This document shows, piece after piece, positions 1-7,091 of a stretch of 32,423 nt of DNA. Within the stretch, counting starts at the first letter, position 1. Every line of letters begins with the position of its first letter. Location: contig JAFMIA010000029.1 in the NCBI GenBank assembly GCA_017854255.1, positions 2,907 to 35,329 on the forward strand. Reading direction: 5' to 3'. The translations under genes and the position numbers were made by a program. The notes beneath the pieces were generated by a model. It made no database searches, had not been told where the DNA came from, and saw only the letters and a program-made list of their open reading frames with translations. This DNA is from Pseudomonadales bacterium. Lineage in GTDB: Bacteria > Pseudomonadota > Gammaproteobacteria > Pseudomonadales > Azotimanducaceae.

Positions 1-367
1 CATGGGCGGCGTGCAGCGTTTGATGAAAGGCGTAGGTTGGCAGAACCCACTGCATCTCAAAGCCTAATAAATCCAGCGTGTGCGAGCGCTCTTTAGGGTC
101 AAACGCGCCGAGCCGACTCCACCCACTTTTGGTGTTGTCCATGAGCGCCGCTTCAAACTTGGCCATTGTTGCCGGGTCACTTTGCCTGCGTGCGAGTAGC
201 TCACGTCCTCGATCCAAGCCCGCTTGCGGCACCGCTAAGCCTTTTTGCGCATGCATTGAGGGGACAAGATCAAGGTGCTCTGGGCGCGCCGCGTTGTGTA
301 GAAAATCGTCGAGTTCAAAGAGATGCGAGTCCACGTCGATAATGCGTCGATGAGCGGCGTAGGTCAT
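1..367 (-). CDS. Amidohydrolase family 2 protein, N-terminal fragment
   Basis: Reading the minus strand from the ATG at 367-365 gives an open frame that runs off the left edge after about 122 codons, so only the N-terminus is present. It begins MTYAAHRRIIDVDSHLFE. The DVDSHLFE block at residues 11-18 is the typical first metal-site strand of the amidohydrolase-2 (PF04909) TIM-barrel family, whose members hydrolyse or decarboxylate cyclic acids and lactone-like substrates. An AGGA ribosome-binding site lies 8 nt before the ATG. The gene is divergent from the TetR regulator at 452 across an 84-bp gap with repeat structure, so that regulator is a plausible controller. A hydrolase next to oxygenases would suit ring cleavage, but the active-site C-terminal half is outside the window. 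Confidence 0.82.
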   Translation of the reverse strand, partial: MTYAAHRRIIDVDSHLFELDDFLHNAARPEHLDLVPSMHAQKGLAVPQAGLDRGRELLARRQSDPATMAKFEAALMDNTKSGWSRLGAFDPKERSHTLDLLGFEMQWVLPTYAFHQTLHAAH

Positions 368-451
368 GGCGGGTTCCTGAATTTTTTATTTTAGACTGTG
401 TAAAGTAACGGCCCTATTTTAGAATGTCAATAATACCGATAGAATTCCATT
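368..451. promoter_or_regulatory. Divergent promoter region with repeated operator-like sites
   Basis: This AT-rich gap separates the amidohydrolase fragment (minus) from the TetR gene (plus). It holds a direct repeat, TATTTTAGACTGT at 387-399 and TATTTTAGAATGT at 415-427, 12 of 13 bases identical and 28 bp apart. The first copy sits in an imperfect dyad, TTTA at 390-393 and TAAA at 401-404. Repeats between a TetR gene and a divergent enzyme gene are commonly the regulator's own operators; that role is inferred here. Confidence 0.45.
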
Positions 452-1045
452 ATGGTTTCCCCTCGATCAAGAACCCGACTCTCACCTGATGCTCGCCGTC
501 AACAGCTGCTGGACACGACCCAAGCGATGCTGATCAGCAAGGGCTTACAGGCGTTCACGATGGAAGGCCTTGCCAAAGCTGCGGGGGTGTCGGCGCCCTT
601 GGTCTACAACTATTTCGCCAACCGGACCGAGTTGCTGCAAGCACTCCTCAAGCGGGAGTACCAACGGTTTGTCGAGGAATTCAGTTCGCTAGCACGGGAT
701 GCCCAAAATTTTGAAGAGATTGTCCGCATCTCGGTCACGACCAATTTTGATCACCAAGCGCCGGGCCACGTTCTACCTTTGCTGCTGTCCCAACCCGAAA
801 TATCGGATTGTCTAAAAGTCGAACGACGCCGGCACAGTCGTCAAAATGGTCGCTTTCTGGTTCGAGCGGCTGCCGAGCAATACCAGTTGAGTCCACGCCA
901 AGCCGGCATGGTGGTCAGCATGTCATCAGGTGCGTCCATCGCGGCGGCGGAACTTGCGGCGAGCGCGAGCCTTGACCGAAACGAGGCTATGGAACTCGCG
1001 GTGGCTTATATCTTGGCGGGGATAGAGCGCATCGCGAGCCTTTGA
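452..1045 (+). CDS. TetR/AcrR-family transcriptional regulator
   Basis: This 197-aa protein has the standard TetR layout. An N-terminal helix-turn-helix region spans about residues 16-62, with the recognition segment around AAGVSAPLVYNYFANRTELL, followed by an all-helical ligand domain of usual size. TetR proteins normally repress a neighbouring operon until a small hydrophobic ligand binds. It is transcribed away from the truncated amidohydrolase, and the gap holds repeats that could be its operators. The ribosome-binding site before the ATG at 452 is weak. The ligand cannot be read from sequence. Confidence 0.92.
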   Translation: MVSPRSRTRLSPDARRQQLLDTTQAMLISKGLQAFTMEGLAKAAGVSAPLVYNYFANRTELLQALLKREYQRFVEEFSSLARDAQNFEEIVRISVTTNFDHQAPGHVLPLLLSQPEISDCLKVERRRHSRQNGRFLVRAAAEQYQLSPRQAGMVVSMSSGASIAAAELAASASLDRNEAMELAVAYILAGIERIASL

Positions 1046-1347
1046 ATCCCAACTGGATTTAAGGGCGGTCAAAGAAAAGGGCCCTATCCAACGGCTCACA
1101 CTCGGAATGCTGTCGCAAAAAATAGAAGATGATGGTGGTCAAGAATGTTTTGGGCTGCACTGCAATGGTTAATTTTGCATGACTGTTTTGAGAATCAATG
1201 CATTCGGCACGGTGATGCGCCTGGGTAAAGCTGCAATTAGGCGCCAAATCAAACGTAAAGCGGCTTAGCGGTAACCGTCGAGGGTTGAGGCGGGCCCGAA
1301 AGCCCTGATTAGAAACAGCTTGCGTCTTTGGTGACCCAATTCAGGGG
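1046..1347. other. Intergenic stretch, no gene recognised
   Basis: About 300 bp lie between the convergent ends of the TetR and AraC genes. A 62-codon minus-strand frame occupies 1059-1247 but has no recognisable family, no clear ribosome-binding site and an unlikely composition. A short GGGC/GCCC hairpin near 1292-1305 lacks a T tract. No terminator, RNA gene or repeat is convincing. Confidence 0.5.
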
Positions 1348-2418
1348 TCAGGGCTTAGCGGCACTGCTGAGTTGTCGGAATTTTAACGGGCTGATGCCAT
1401 ACCATTGTTTGAAAGCGCGACTGAATGCAGAAAGCGAACCGTAACCCAACTGGTTCGATACGGTCTCTAGGTCATCAGAAGGAACGGATGCTCCCCCTGC
1501 GCCCAATAGTAATGAGGCCTCGGCCGCTAAAAAAGCAGTTTTAATTTCGTTAAAACTAGAACCCTGTTCACTGAGTCGACGTTTAAATGACGTCTGGGAA
1601 AGGTTATTTTCTTTGGCAAGGTCTACTAGGCTCATCGATTGTTGGGCCCGACGTCGATGCGCGAGTTGAGTGAGCAGCTGTCTTTTAAAAACGGTTGGTC
1701 TTACTGATTCGTTAAAATAGGGTTTAAACAGTGTCTGAATCAGGGCGTACTCAGTGGCATTAGCTGTGGGCATCACGCCTTTTAGTGTGTCACGCGATAT
1801 GGCAATTTGGATCGGCAATTGATTTAGTACCGAGGGTGAAAGTGCTGAACTCAAAGGATGTGCGCTGGCATATAAGTTCGTAGTCGTGGTTGGGGCAAGC
1901 CCTAGGTTTTGACGTTGTGCCATGTAGAAGCTTCCGTCTCCAGTAAGCCCTAGTAAGTAGTGCCTAATCTCTCTGGCGACTGGCGTGTTGAAGTAGAGTG
2001 TAATAAAAATTTTTTCGGTGGTCTCGGTGAGGACGTTGGCGTAAACGTTGGTTGTAAGCGAGGCCATGTCCATCGTTGCGTAAAGCGCGTCAAGTAGGGT
2101 TGGCGCGGTTGCAATCAATAGGTTCCTGACACCGAGCGCTGGGCCAGCGGCCTTCATGCTCGCCATGGCGTCTTTGAAGGAGAGTCCTGATGTCTTCACA
2201 AGATGTTGTAGAGCTTTTGTCGTGAGCGTCAAGTCAAGACGTGGAAAAGCCCAATTCTCTGCTTCGAGCAAGGCGTCATTTAATTCTTGCTGAAAACTCT
2301 GGCCTTCGAACGCGCCTGAGGCCCTAACGTTATTGATAATCGAGACAGCGTAGCCTCCGAGGTAGAACGCTGCGGCCTTTTCGCTCTCGATTCCTAACGT
2401 ACGTGCGTTTTCTGACAA
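1348..2418 (-). CDS. AraC-family transcriptional regulator (OruR/ArgR-like architecture)
   Basis: The protein is about 356 aa. Its N-terminal two thirds resemble the arabinose-binding-like sensor domain (PF12625 type), and its C-terminal 100 residues form a double helix-turn-helix. The first HTH is around SLVDLAKENNLSQTSFKRRL and the second around LETVSNQLGYGSLSAFSRAF, ending with the family-typical FKQWYGISPLKFRQ. Such proteins usually activate catabolic or lipid genes in response to a small effector. The start is uncertain: the frame has no ATG before about residue 86. The TTG at 2418 is the best start seen, with a weak ribosome-binding site, and the frame stays open further upstream into the end of the small gene at 2496-2765. 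The target may be that gene or something outside the window. Confidence 0.9.
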   Translation of the reverse strand: MSENARTLGIESEKAAAFYLGGYAVSIINNVRASGAFEGQSFQQELNDALLEAENWAFPRLDLTLTTKALQHLVKTSGLSFKDAMASMKAAGPALGVRNLLIATAPTLLDALYATMDMASLTTNVYANVLTETTEKIFITLYFNTPVAREIRHYLLGLTGDGSFYMAQRQNLGLAPTTTTNLYASAHPLSSALSPSVLNQLPIQIAISRDTLKGVMPTANATEYALIQTLFKPYFNESVRPTVFKRQLLTQLAHRRRAQQSMSLVDLAKENNLSQTSFKRRLSEQGSSFNEIKTAFLAAEASLLLGAGGASVPSDDLETVSNQLGYGSLSAFSRAFKQWYGISPLKFRQLSSAAKP

Positions 2419-2495
2419 GAAATGTTGCCGCCAATTTTTTGGGATTTCACCTTGAAAATTGACGCTAACACGACGAGGGCGGAATTGCAGCCGGA

Positions 2496-2765
2496 TTAGG
2501 TCTTGAGCGCCTTCAAAATCTGCTGCTCGATCATTTCATGGGTTTGCTTCAGGCACGCAAGCGATTGTTCTAGCGACAGTATGTTTCTGCGTTCTTTGTA
2601 CAATTGCCGGGTCAAAGGACTAATGTCATCCTTAAATTGATCGCTCCGATAAATAGTGCCTAATAGTTCGATTTCAAAGCTAAAATCGCTTTGTTCAATT
2701 GAGCCTTCTGGGCACCTATTTTGTGCTTTTTGCATCATTAGACGGCTTTCTTGAGCTTGGTTCAT
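2496..2765 (-). CDS. Small hypothetical protein with C-terminal coiled coil
   Basis: Starting at the ATG at 2765, which has GGGA 9 nt upstream, this encodes 89 aa beginning MNQAQESRLMMQKAQNR. An in-frame start at 2870 would add 35 residues of unconvincing composition. The C-terminal half is Leu/Glu/Gln-rich and probably forms a helix or coiled coil (about residues 50-85, around RRNILSLEQSLACLKQTHEM). There is no signal peptide or membrane segment and I recognise no family. It lies 77 bp upstream of the AraC gene on the same strand, so the two may be co-transcribed. The coding call rests on frame length, start context and position only. Confidence 0.45.
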   Translation of the reverse strand: MNQAQESRLMMQKAQNRCPEGSIEQSDFSFEIELLGTIYRSDQFKDDISPLTRQLYKERRNILSLEQSLACLKQTHEMIEQQILKALKT

Positions 2766-2770
2766 CGTTG

Positions 2771-3515
2771 CTTTTCCCTTCCATTTGTTCGAAGGCCTAG
2801 ACCGCAAGGCCTTAGATGGCGCTAAATGTGAAATTGACGATACGCGGTATCCAGAATAGGTTCTTGTCAATGCGGGCTTTTATAGCCGCCTCGATGGTCT
2901 TATAAGTGGTTCCATTCGGTTTTTTCAGCGTTTTGCAACCCAGACAAGCCAAGGCGCGTCGAAAAATCTCAGAATGAGGCAGCAGCAATGATTCAACGCT
3001 TTAATGCCATGTAAAAATGAAATGAAGTGAAACGAAAATGCTAAGGCCCGGTCGGGTCAGCGGGCATAGGATCGATGTAAACAGGAATCTAAGGCGTTTA
3101 CTCGGCTTAGAGGTTCGCCCGGAAGCGGTTCGCTCAGTGCTCAGTTCGGCTATTTTCAAATTTGCGCGCCATCATTTTACGATAGCCTGGGCTGCAGACG
3201 GTTCCGACTAGGCGCCGAAGGCTGGCACAGCTTTGCCTTAACGCGCGCTACGTCCTCGAAAGTTGAGAAGCTGCTATCAGTCTGTGGGTAATCTCGTTAC
3301 ACTGCGGCATCTCTTTGTAAGTCCGCAAGATTTCCCGCGCATTGATGACTCTGAACATCGATGCGAGCTGCCCTATGTTAATGAAGATGGTTTGTTCGAT
3401 TTCTTCAGCCTAAATTAGCCTGTCTCTAGACTGTAGCTAGAGTTTGATGTCTCGTTTGCCGCTCTGGTAGAAACGAAACGCAAGCAGGTTCCTGAATCTA
3501 TTTCTTGGAGTGGTT
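2771..3515. other. Long intergenic stretch with gene-remnant-like frames
   Basis: About 740 bp hold no convincing gene. A plus-strand frame at 3242-3418 (58 codons) ends in protein-like sequence (PRIDDSEHRCELPYVNEDG) but has no ATG; its only early start is a GTG at 3284 with no ribosome-binding site. A minus-strand frame over roughly 3145-3245 includes CSPGYRKMMARKFE, also without an upstream ATG. These may be decayed gene ends or chance frames. The downstream end, next to the phosphatidyltransferase gene, carries a perfect inverted repeat at 3424-3442. Confidence 0.4.
3424..3442. promoter_or_regulatory. Inverted repeat upstream of the lipid gene pair
   Basis: CTCTAG at 3424-3429 and CTAGAG at 3437-3442 form perfect 6-bp arms around a 7-nt centre, about 75 bp before the phosphatidyltransferase start. 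A second pair, CGTTT and AAACG, flanks 3453-3477. Either could be an operator; no long T tract follows, so a terminator is less likely. Confidence 0.35.
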
Positions 3516-4169
3516 ATGGCCCCTGACGGCTCGGATCGCGTGCGCGCGCAGCCCAAAATTTTATCCTATGTCCTCGACATTCCAAACCTATGCTCACTGT
3601 CTGGCCTGGCGTGCACGGTATTGGCCTTATATTTTATTTTGCGCGGTCATTTTGACGCGGCCATGATTGGCATGGTCTGGGCCGTTGCCTTTGACTGGGC
3701 TGATGGATTGATTGCCCGGCGACTGAAAAATCGTACCGGGGATGACCGGCAATTTGGTGGGCAGCTCGATGTCTTAATCGATATTGTGAGTTACGGCGTC
3801 ACGCCTGCTGTGTTGCTGATGTGTTACGGCCAGTTTGCGCCGATCTTTTTAATAGGCGCCTTCATAGTGCTTGCGGCCAGCGCCATTCGGCTCAGTTACT
3901 TTAGCACTTTCGGCCTGTCAACGGATGCGAAGTACACGGGGCTTGCAATGGATAACAACAGCCTTGCGCTCGTTTTTGTGTTTTTGTTTGCTGGTTTTTT
4001 TAGCGTGGATCAGTTCTCAATTGTTCTGCTTGTCACGTGTTTAATCCTTGCCGGCTTAAATGTGTCGGAAATCAAGACGCCAAAATTGTCAGGTAACCCC
4101 ATTAGTGTTTATGGGCTTGGGGTGTACACGTTAAGCACCACTGGTTTTTATCTGTGGCGCCTTTACTAG
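3516..4169 (+). CDS. CDP-alcohol phosphatidyltransferase (phosphatidylserine-synthase-like)
   Basis: This integral membrane enzyme of 217 aa is expected to transfer a phosphatidyl or phospho-alcohol group between a CDP-activated molecule and an alcohol in the inner membrane. The family signature is visible with all key residues: D60, D63-G64, A67-R68, G81, D85 and D89. Between the AR pair and G81 there are 12 residues rather than the 8 seen in PssA-type enzymes such as the Bacillus one. About six hydrophobic segments follow the usual pattern. I chose the ATG at 3516 over the GTG at 3510 because GGAG at 3507-3510 is 5 nt before it. The TagD-like gene follows after 71 bp on the same strand. The acceptor (serine, glycerol phosphate, inositol phosphate or other) cannot be assigned. 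Confidence 0.88.
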   Translation: MAPDGSDRVRAQPKILSYVLDIPNLCSLSGLACTVLALYFILRGHFDAAMIGMVWAVAFDWADGLIARRLKNRTGDDRQFGGQLDVLIDIVSYGVTPAVLLMCYGQFAPIFLIGAFIVLAASAIRLSYFSTFGLSTDAKYTGLAMDNNSLALVFVFLFAGFFSVDQFSIVLLVTCLILAGLNVSEIKTPKLSGNPISVYGLGVYTLSTTGFYLWRLY

Positions 4170-4240
4170 GCATGTTATTCGAGCGCGATCGCGCAAACGC
4201 TTAAGGCCTGCACTGCTTAAGACTCACTTAGGGAAACAGC

Positions 4241-4675
4241 ATGATTGTTTATACCGTAGGCACCTTTGATATGTTGCATGTCGGGCATCTTAGGTTGCTT
4301 GAGCATTGTCAAAAATTAGGCAGTGTCGTGGCGGTTGGGGTCGCCTCCGATCGGGTGGTTCACTCTTATAAGCCAAACAAGCCGGTGATTCCGCTTGAAC
4401 AACGAATGCAAATGCTTCGCGCATTGCGCTGTGTTGATATCGTCATCCCTTATTATGATCTTGAATATGTATCGGGTTGTCGGACGGTGGCAGCCGATAT
4501 CTTCGTCGTGGGTGAGGATTGGGGTACAAAAGCGCACAACCTCGCTGTTGAGGCGTATTTGCTGGACCAAGGCAGCGAAATCGTGAAGGTGCAATACGAT
4601 TTACGAACCTCCTCCACGCAAATTAAACAAACCGTCATGGCCCAACCGGCTCGAAAATTGGCGGTTGCGGTCTAG
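4241..4675 (+). CDS. Cytidylyltransferase, glycerol-3-phosphate (TagD)-like
   Basis: The 144-aa protein matches the cytidylyltransferase-like fold (PF01467) in single-domain TagD length. The nucleotide-binding HxGH motif is HVGH at residues 13-16 within VGTFDMLHVGHLRLL. The C-terminal KMSKS-equivalent is RTSSTQIK at 122-129, and the middle GEDWG block is also typical. Such enzymes join CTP and a phospho-alcohol (glycerol-3-phosphate, phosphoethanolamine or similar) to give a CDP-alcohol. Placed directly after a CDP-alcohol phosphatidyltransferase, it probably supplies that enzyme's activated substrate. It is cytosolic, with no signal or membrane segment. The exact alcohol is inference; wall teichoic acid synthesis is unlikely in a Gram-negative setting. 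Confidence 0.88.
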   Translation: MIVYTVGTFDMLHVGHLRLLEHCQKLGSVVAVGVASDRVVHSYKPNKPVIPLEQRMQMLRALRCVDIVIPYYDLEYVSGCRTVAADIFVVGEDWGTKAHNLAVEAYLLDQGSEIVKVQYDLRTSSTQIKQTVMAQPARKLAVAV

Positions 4676-4710
4676 CCGGCAACCGCTCGCTATCTAGCTC
4701 GGCGCCCTAA

Positions 4711-4965
4711 TTTGTCATCCAGGGTGTCAAACAGAACGCGGTTGAGGCAAAGGCCCAAGCGGTCGGGGCATCGTTTTCAATCGGTGCGCGTCGGGATAAC
4801 TTAGCCTTTGGTGAAAGCGAGTTGCTTATTTTATTAGATCAAGGGAAAACCGCCCGAGGTTTGGGCGTTAAGAGGTGGATCCGGCTTTGCCGGCACATTG
4901 CCAGGATGCTGCCGAGCACCGCCAAAGACTGGATCCGATGTTTAAAAACCCCCGTTTCAATTTAA
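4711..4965 (+). pseudogene. Possible gene remnant, open frame without a start
   Basis: An 84-codon open frame follows a TAA at 4708-4710 and ends at TAA 4963-4965, overlapping the stop of the VOC gene on the other strand. Its translation includes AVEAKAQAVGASFSIGARRD and GESELLILLDQGKTARG, which look protein-like. The only ATG is late (about codon 66) and no ribosome-binding site fits an earlier start. I recognise no family. It may be the 3' remnant of a decayed gene or a chance frame. Confidence 0.25.
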
Positions 4966-5336
4966 CCCAATCGGTGCAGGGCGCAAATCTTGTTGCCGGC
5001 GGGATCCCGCAAGTAGGCTAAGTAAATACCAGAGCCGGGTCGCTCACCGGGTGGGTCTTCTAAGGTTTCCCCGCCGTTATCAAGGCCTGCTTGATGCCAA
5101 GCATCCGCCTCTGCCGGGGTTGCAGCTGCGAAACCCACTGTGCCGCCGTTCGCGCCGCAGGCAGGCTCACCATTTATAGGCGTCGACAACGAGAAAATAC
5201 CCGTTGGCGTAAAATAAAAGCAGCGACCTTTATCGTCCATGTTCCCTGGTGGGTGGCCCAATGCCCCCAAAGTTGCATCGTAAAATTGTTTTGAAGCGGC
5301 CATATCGTTGGTGCCGACCATAATGTGACTGAACAT
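4962..5336 (-). CDS. VOC-family (glyoxalase/bleomycin-resistance-like) protein
   Basis: This is a 124-aa single-module vicinal-oxygen-chelate protein. It begins MFSHIMVGTNDMAASKQFYD, the first beta-alpha unit with an early metal-ligand His (H4), and ends with the family-typical YLAYLRDPAGNKICALH, including the RDPxGN turn. The family includes isomerases, thiol transferases and ring-cleaving dioxygenases that use a divalent metal, plus resistance proteins that only bind ligand. The ATG at 5336 has AAGGA 6 nt upstream. It stands alone on the minus strand, divergent from the LLM gene at 5580, so it may share that promoter region. Specific substrate unknown. Confidence 0.88.
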   Translation of the reverse strand: MFSHIMVGTNDMAASKQFYDATLGALGHPPGNMDDKGRCFYFTPTGIFSLSTPINGEPACGANGGTVGFAAATPAEADAWHQAGLDNGGETLEDPPGERPGSGIYLAYLRDPAGNKICALHRLG

Positions 5337-5440
5337 GGTGTATCCTTTTAATCGTTAAACTTAGTCATTTACCTAGTCCTGCGGATCATGCCATTCTTGG
5401 GATCGATAGGGCAAGGCGCTCGGCGCTGTAAGCACAGGTT

Positions 5441-5452
5441 GAAGGCGCCTTC
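5441..5452. promoter_or_regulatory. 12-bp perfect palindrome in a divergent promoter gap
   Basis: GAAGGCGCCTTC is a perfect palindrome near the middle of the 243-bp gap between the VOC gene (minus) and the LLM gene (plus). It could be an operator for a dimeric regulator acting on both genes. No regulator is adjacent, and a palindrome this short can arise by chance. Confidence 0.3.
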
Positions 5453-5579
5453 CTTATCCAGACCGCTGGCTCGCCCAAAAAGCCGCGCCAAAACCTAACG
5501 CTGATAGATGCCATTCGGCTGTGTCCAATAATGCCCCAGGGCGGATGATTCAAAACGAGCGCACGCTAGGAGACGAACC

Positions 5580-6638
5580 ATGAAGTATTCAGTCGCATTT
5601 GCCTCGGAAGTTGATTCTTGGAAATGGGCAAAACGGGCCGAAGCACTGGGCTTTCACGCAGCTTGGTTTTACGACACTCAGCTGCTGAATCCGGACGTCT
5701 TTATCTGCATGGCGCTCGCTGCGCATGAAACAACAACGATTCGATTGGGCACCGGGGTCTTGGTGCCTTCGAATCGCATTGAGCCGGTGACGGCCAATGC
5801 GTTTGCGAGCCTAAATCGTCTGGCGCCAGGTCGAATTGATTTTGGCGTGGGCACCGGATTTACGGCGAGGCGTACGATGGGGCTCGGCGCCATACCGCTT
5901 GCTCGAACAAAGGTGTATATCGAGCGGGTTCAGCAGTTGTTGGCAGGCGAGACCGTTGAATGGGACTTTGAATCCCAGCGCCGAAAAATCAAGTTCCTGA
6001 ACCCGGATTTAGGGCTCATTAACCTTGAAGACGAGATCCCGTTATGGGTTTCGGCCTTTGGTCCCAAGGCAATGAAACTCGCCGCAGAATTGGATGCAGG
6101 CTGGCTGAATTTCGGTATCAATGGCGCGGATAAAGCGCTCGAGAGTATGCAGCAGGCTTGGCTGGACGCTGGGCGAGCGCCGAATGAACTGAAATCGAAT
6201 CTGTTTTTTCTCGGCGCGGTCCTAACCGGTGACGAGGCCGAAGATGAGGCCAAGTTAATGGCTCAGGGCGGGCCGCTCACCGCGGTGATGTTCCATAACC
6301 TTGCTGACGAGGTTGGCGCAATGGGCGGGCGTAATCTGCCGATGGGTCCCTTAAGTAACTTGCTCGGGGACTATTTGTCTGCTCATGATCAGTATGCGCC
6401 AGAGGATGCCAAATACCTTACCAATCACCGTGGACATTTAATGTTTGTTCGGCCCGAAGAGACCCATATCAGTCCGGAGTTGGTGCGCAGCACGACCTTA
6501 AGCGGCACCGAAAGTGAACTCATTACATCGTTAAGTGCGCTCAAAGCGGCAGGCTATACAGAAGTAACGATTCAACTCGTCCATGATCACGAGGCGGCGC
6601 TGGAAGATTGGGCGAAGGTTTTTGCTCAGGTGGCATAA
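5580..6638 (+). CDS. LLM-class flavin-dependent oxidoreductase
   Basis: The 352-aa protein has the luciferase-like monooxygenase TIM barrel (PF00296). Visible hallmarks are the N-terminal strand MKYSVAFASEVDSWKWAKRA, RLGTGVLVPSNRIEPV, LAPGRIDFGVGTGF and the strand IPLWVSAFGPKAMKLAAELD. Members use FMNH2 or coenzyme F420 to oxidise or reduce small organic substrates in the cytosol. The overall pattern resembles the methylene-tetrahydromethanopterin-reductase-like branch, but cofactor choice cannot be settled here. GGAG lies 7 nt before the ATG at 5580. It is followed immediately by the convergent cueR stop at 6642. It is unrelated to copper and probably belongs to the same metabolic repertoire as the LLM gene at the right edge. 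Confidence 0.9.
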   Translation: MKYSVAFASEVDSWKWAKRAEALGFHAAWFYDTQLLNPDVFICMALAAHETTTIRLGTGVLVPSNRIEPVTANAFASLNRLAPGRIDFGVGTGFTARRTMGLGAIPLARTKVYIERVQQLLAGETVEWDFESQRRKIKFLNPDLGLINLEDEIPLWVSAFGPKAMKLAAELDAGWLNFGINGADKALESMQQAWLDAGRAPNELKSNLFFLGAVLTGDEAEDEAKLMAQGGPLTAVMFHNLADEVGAMGGRNLPMGPLSNLLGDYLSAHDQYAPEDAKYLTNHRGHLMFVRPEETHISPELVRSTTLSGTESELITSLSALKAAGYTEVTIQLVHDHEAALEDWAKVFAQVA

Positions 6639-6641
6639 GGC

Positions 6642-7052
6642 TTAAGCTTCGGCGTCCATGGGGCCTGCGGAGAAGGCGTTTAGAATCGGGCAGTCCGGTC
6701 GGTCATCTCCTGTACACTGATTAGCCAGCGTTTGGAGCTCCAAGGTCAGCGTGGTTAGGTCATCCAGTTGTTTTTGTAAGAGCGCGAGCTTTGACAGGGT
6801 AATCTTTTTGACGTCTCGGCTCGGGCGACCATGGTCCTCGTACAAGGAAAGCAGCTCCCGACATTCCTCGATCGAAAAATTGAATTGTCTTGCGCGTTGA
6901 ACAAAGCCAAGCTTCTGACAGCTTCGGTCATCATAAAGCCTGTAGCCCGCGGGGGTTCTGCCGGTTGCCAAAACCAATCCAACTTCGTCATAGTAACGAA
7001 TGGTCTTTACCGGCAAATTGGTTCGCTTTGATGCATCATTTATGGTGAGCAC
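6642..7052 (-). CDS. cueR: CueR-type copper-responsive MerR-family regulator
   Basis: From the GTG at 7052 this is 136 aa, matching the usual CueR length; AGGAGG sits 10 nt upstream. Upstream in-frame ATGs, such as the one at 7160, would add an unrelated extension running through the promoter. The N-terminal winged helix reads MLTINDASKRTNLPVKTIRY, followed by the long dimerisation helix. The metal loop has C113 and C121 separated by seven residues (CTGDDRPDC), the monovalent Cu(I)/Ag(I)/Au(I) site of CueR. It faces a MerR-class promoter with a 19-bp spacer directly upstream of the DUF4396 gene, so it should activate the efflux operon by untwisting that promoter when Cu(I) rises. Its own ribosome-binding site lies inside the operator dyad, which suggests autorepression. 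Confidence 0.93.
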   Translation of the reverse strand: MLTINDASKRTNLPVKTIRYYDEVGLVLATGRTPAGYRLYDDRSCQKLGFVQRARQFNFSIEECRELLSLYEDHGRPSRDVKKITLSKLALLQKQLDDLTTLTLELQTLANQCTGDDRPDCPILNAFSAGPMDAEA

Positions 7053-7057
7053 GGCGG

Positions 7058-7088
7058 TTGACCCTCCTGTTACTGGAGGCTTTATAGT
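7058..7088 (+). promoter_or_regulatory. CueR-responsive promoter/operator with 19-bp spacer
   Basis: The -35 TTGACC (7058-7063) and -10 TATAGT (7083-7088) are separated by 19 bp, the overlong spacing characteristic of MerR-family activated promoters. The spacer region carries the dyad CCTCCTGTTACTGGAGG (7063-7079), symmetric except at two bases and the centre. The predicted transcription start is at about 7094-7096. It fires toward the DUF4396 gene and the Cus operon. The left arm read on the minus strand is also the cueR ribosome-binding site. Confidence 0.82.
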
Positions 7089-7091
7089 CGC

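Noticed and set aside
1059-1247. Possible 62-aa minus-strand protein
   Set aside because: No ribosome-binding site, no family resemblance and irregular composition; treated as a chance frame.
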